From: Treponema sp. UBA3870
Lineage (GTDB): Bacteria; Spirochaetota; Spirochaetia; Treponematales; Treponemataceae
Assembly (NCBI GenBank): GCA_002392275.1
Contig: DGGQ01000204.1
Span: 1-5,628, forward strand
DNA length: 5,628 nt
Direction of reading: 5' to 3'
Under the pieces are notes generated by a model. That model was not told where the DNA came from. It searched no databases and saw only the letters and a program-made list of their open reading frames with translations. The position numbers and the translations under genes were made by a program. Within the stretch, counting starts at the first letter, position 1. Each line of letters opens with the position of its first letter. Positions 5,571 through 5,628 of this stretch are shown in pieces.

Positions 5571-5603
5571 AAAAAAAATCCACCCGAATGAACGGATGGA
5601 TTT
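5571..5603 (-). terminator. Rho-independent terminator downstream of the tRNA
   Basis: On the minus strand AAATCCATCCG (5603-5593) pairs with CGGGTGGATTT (5586-5576) around a six-base loop, and the U-run continues to 5571. The one non-Watson-Crick position is a G-U pair only when read on the minus strand (C-A on the + strand), which identifies that strand as the functional one. It begins four bases after the tRNA 3' end. Confidence 0.85.
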
Positions 5604-5606
5604 AAG

Positions 5607-5628
5607 AGCGGTAGAAGGGAGTCGAACC
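5607..5628 (-). tRNA. 3' end of a tRNA, probably tRNA-Gly (cut by the window edge)
   Basis: Read on the minus strand the edge gives GG-TTCGACT-CCCTT-CTACCGC-T: the last two bases of the 5' T-stem, a canonical TTCGANN T-loop, the 3' T-stem, the 3' acceptor strand and discriminator U73. The acceptor would need GCGGTAG at the 5' end. GCGG...CCGC with U73 is the usual pattern of bacterial tRNA-Gly; tRNA-Cys or tRNA-Thr cannot be excluded without the anticodon. The bases after U73 are CTT, so CCA is not encoded and must be added by nucleotidyltransferase. Its terminator follows directly. Confidence 0.8.

Noticed and set aside
1..5628. CRISPR array, toxin-antitoxin pair or phage-defence system
   Set aside because: No regularly spaced repeats and no nuclease, reverse transcriptase, toxin or antitoxin motifs were seen in any supported gene.

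Overview
The window holds seven protein genes (one cut by the left edge), plus the 3' end of a tRNA gene at the right edge. All are bacterial. It divides into two parts that look different.

Positions 1-1950, all on the + strand, look like clostridial (Firmicutes-type) DNA. They carry the C-terminal part of a CobW/G3E-like protein with a DUF1980-type tail, a rho-independent terminator, a 102-residue protein of unknown function, and a serine O-acetyltransferase behind a near-consensus sigma-70 promoter. The two complete genes have good Shine-Dalgarno sites, and long A/T homopolymer runs are few.

Positions 1951-5628 are rich in runs of six or more A or T, roughly thirty by eye against about four in the first part. 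Three of the five genes here (acylphosphatase, GH32 hydrolase, alpha/beta hydrolase) lack a recognisable Shine-Dalgarno site, and two of those have a TAAAAT box only 6-8 bases before the ATG. The style and gene content recall host-associated Treponema, but that is inference from composition. Layout: acylphosphatase (+); a convergent two-gene minus-strand unit made of a secreted CAP-domain protein followed by a hotdog thioesterase; a divergent promoter region; a cytoplasmic GH32 beta-fructosidase of the sucrose-6-phosphate hydrolase type (+); a small alpha/beta hydrolase (+); then, on the minus strand, a tRNA (probably Gly) with its terminator.

Functionally the genes are a mixture: cysteine biosynthesis (serine acetyltransferase), sucrose or fructan use (GH32), acyl-CoA or acyl-phosphate housekeeping (thioesterase, acylphosphatase) and a secreted CAP protein. 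I see no coherent new system. The points most worth checking are the abrupt change of character at about 1951, a minus-strand terminator hidden inside the acylphosphatase coding sequence, and the SD-less, near-leaderless starts of the sugar-hydrolase region.
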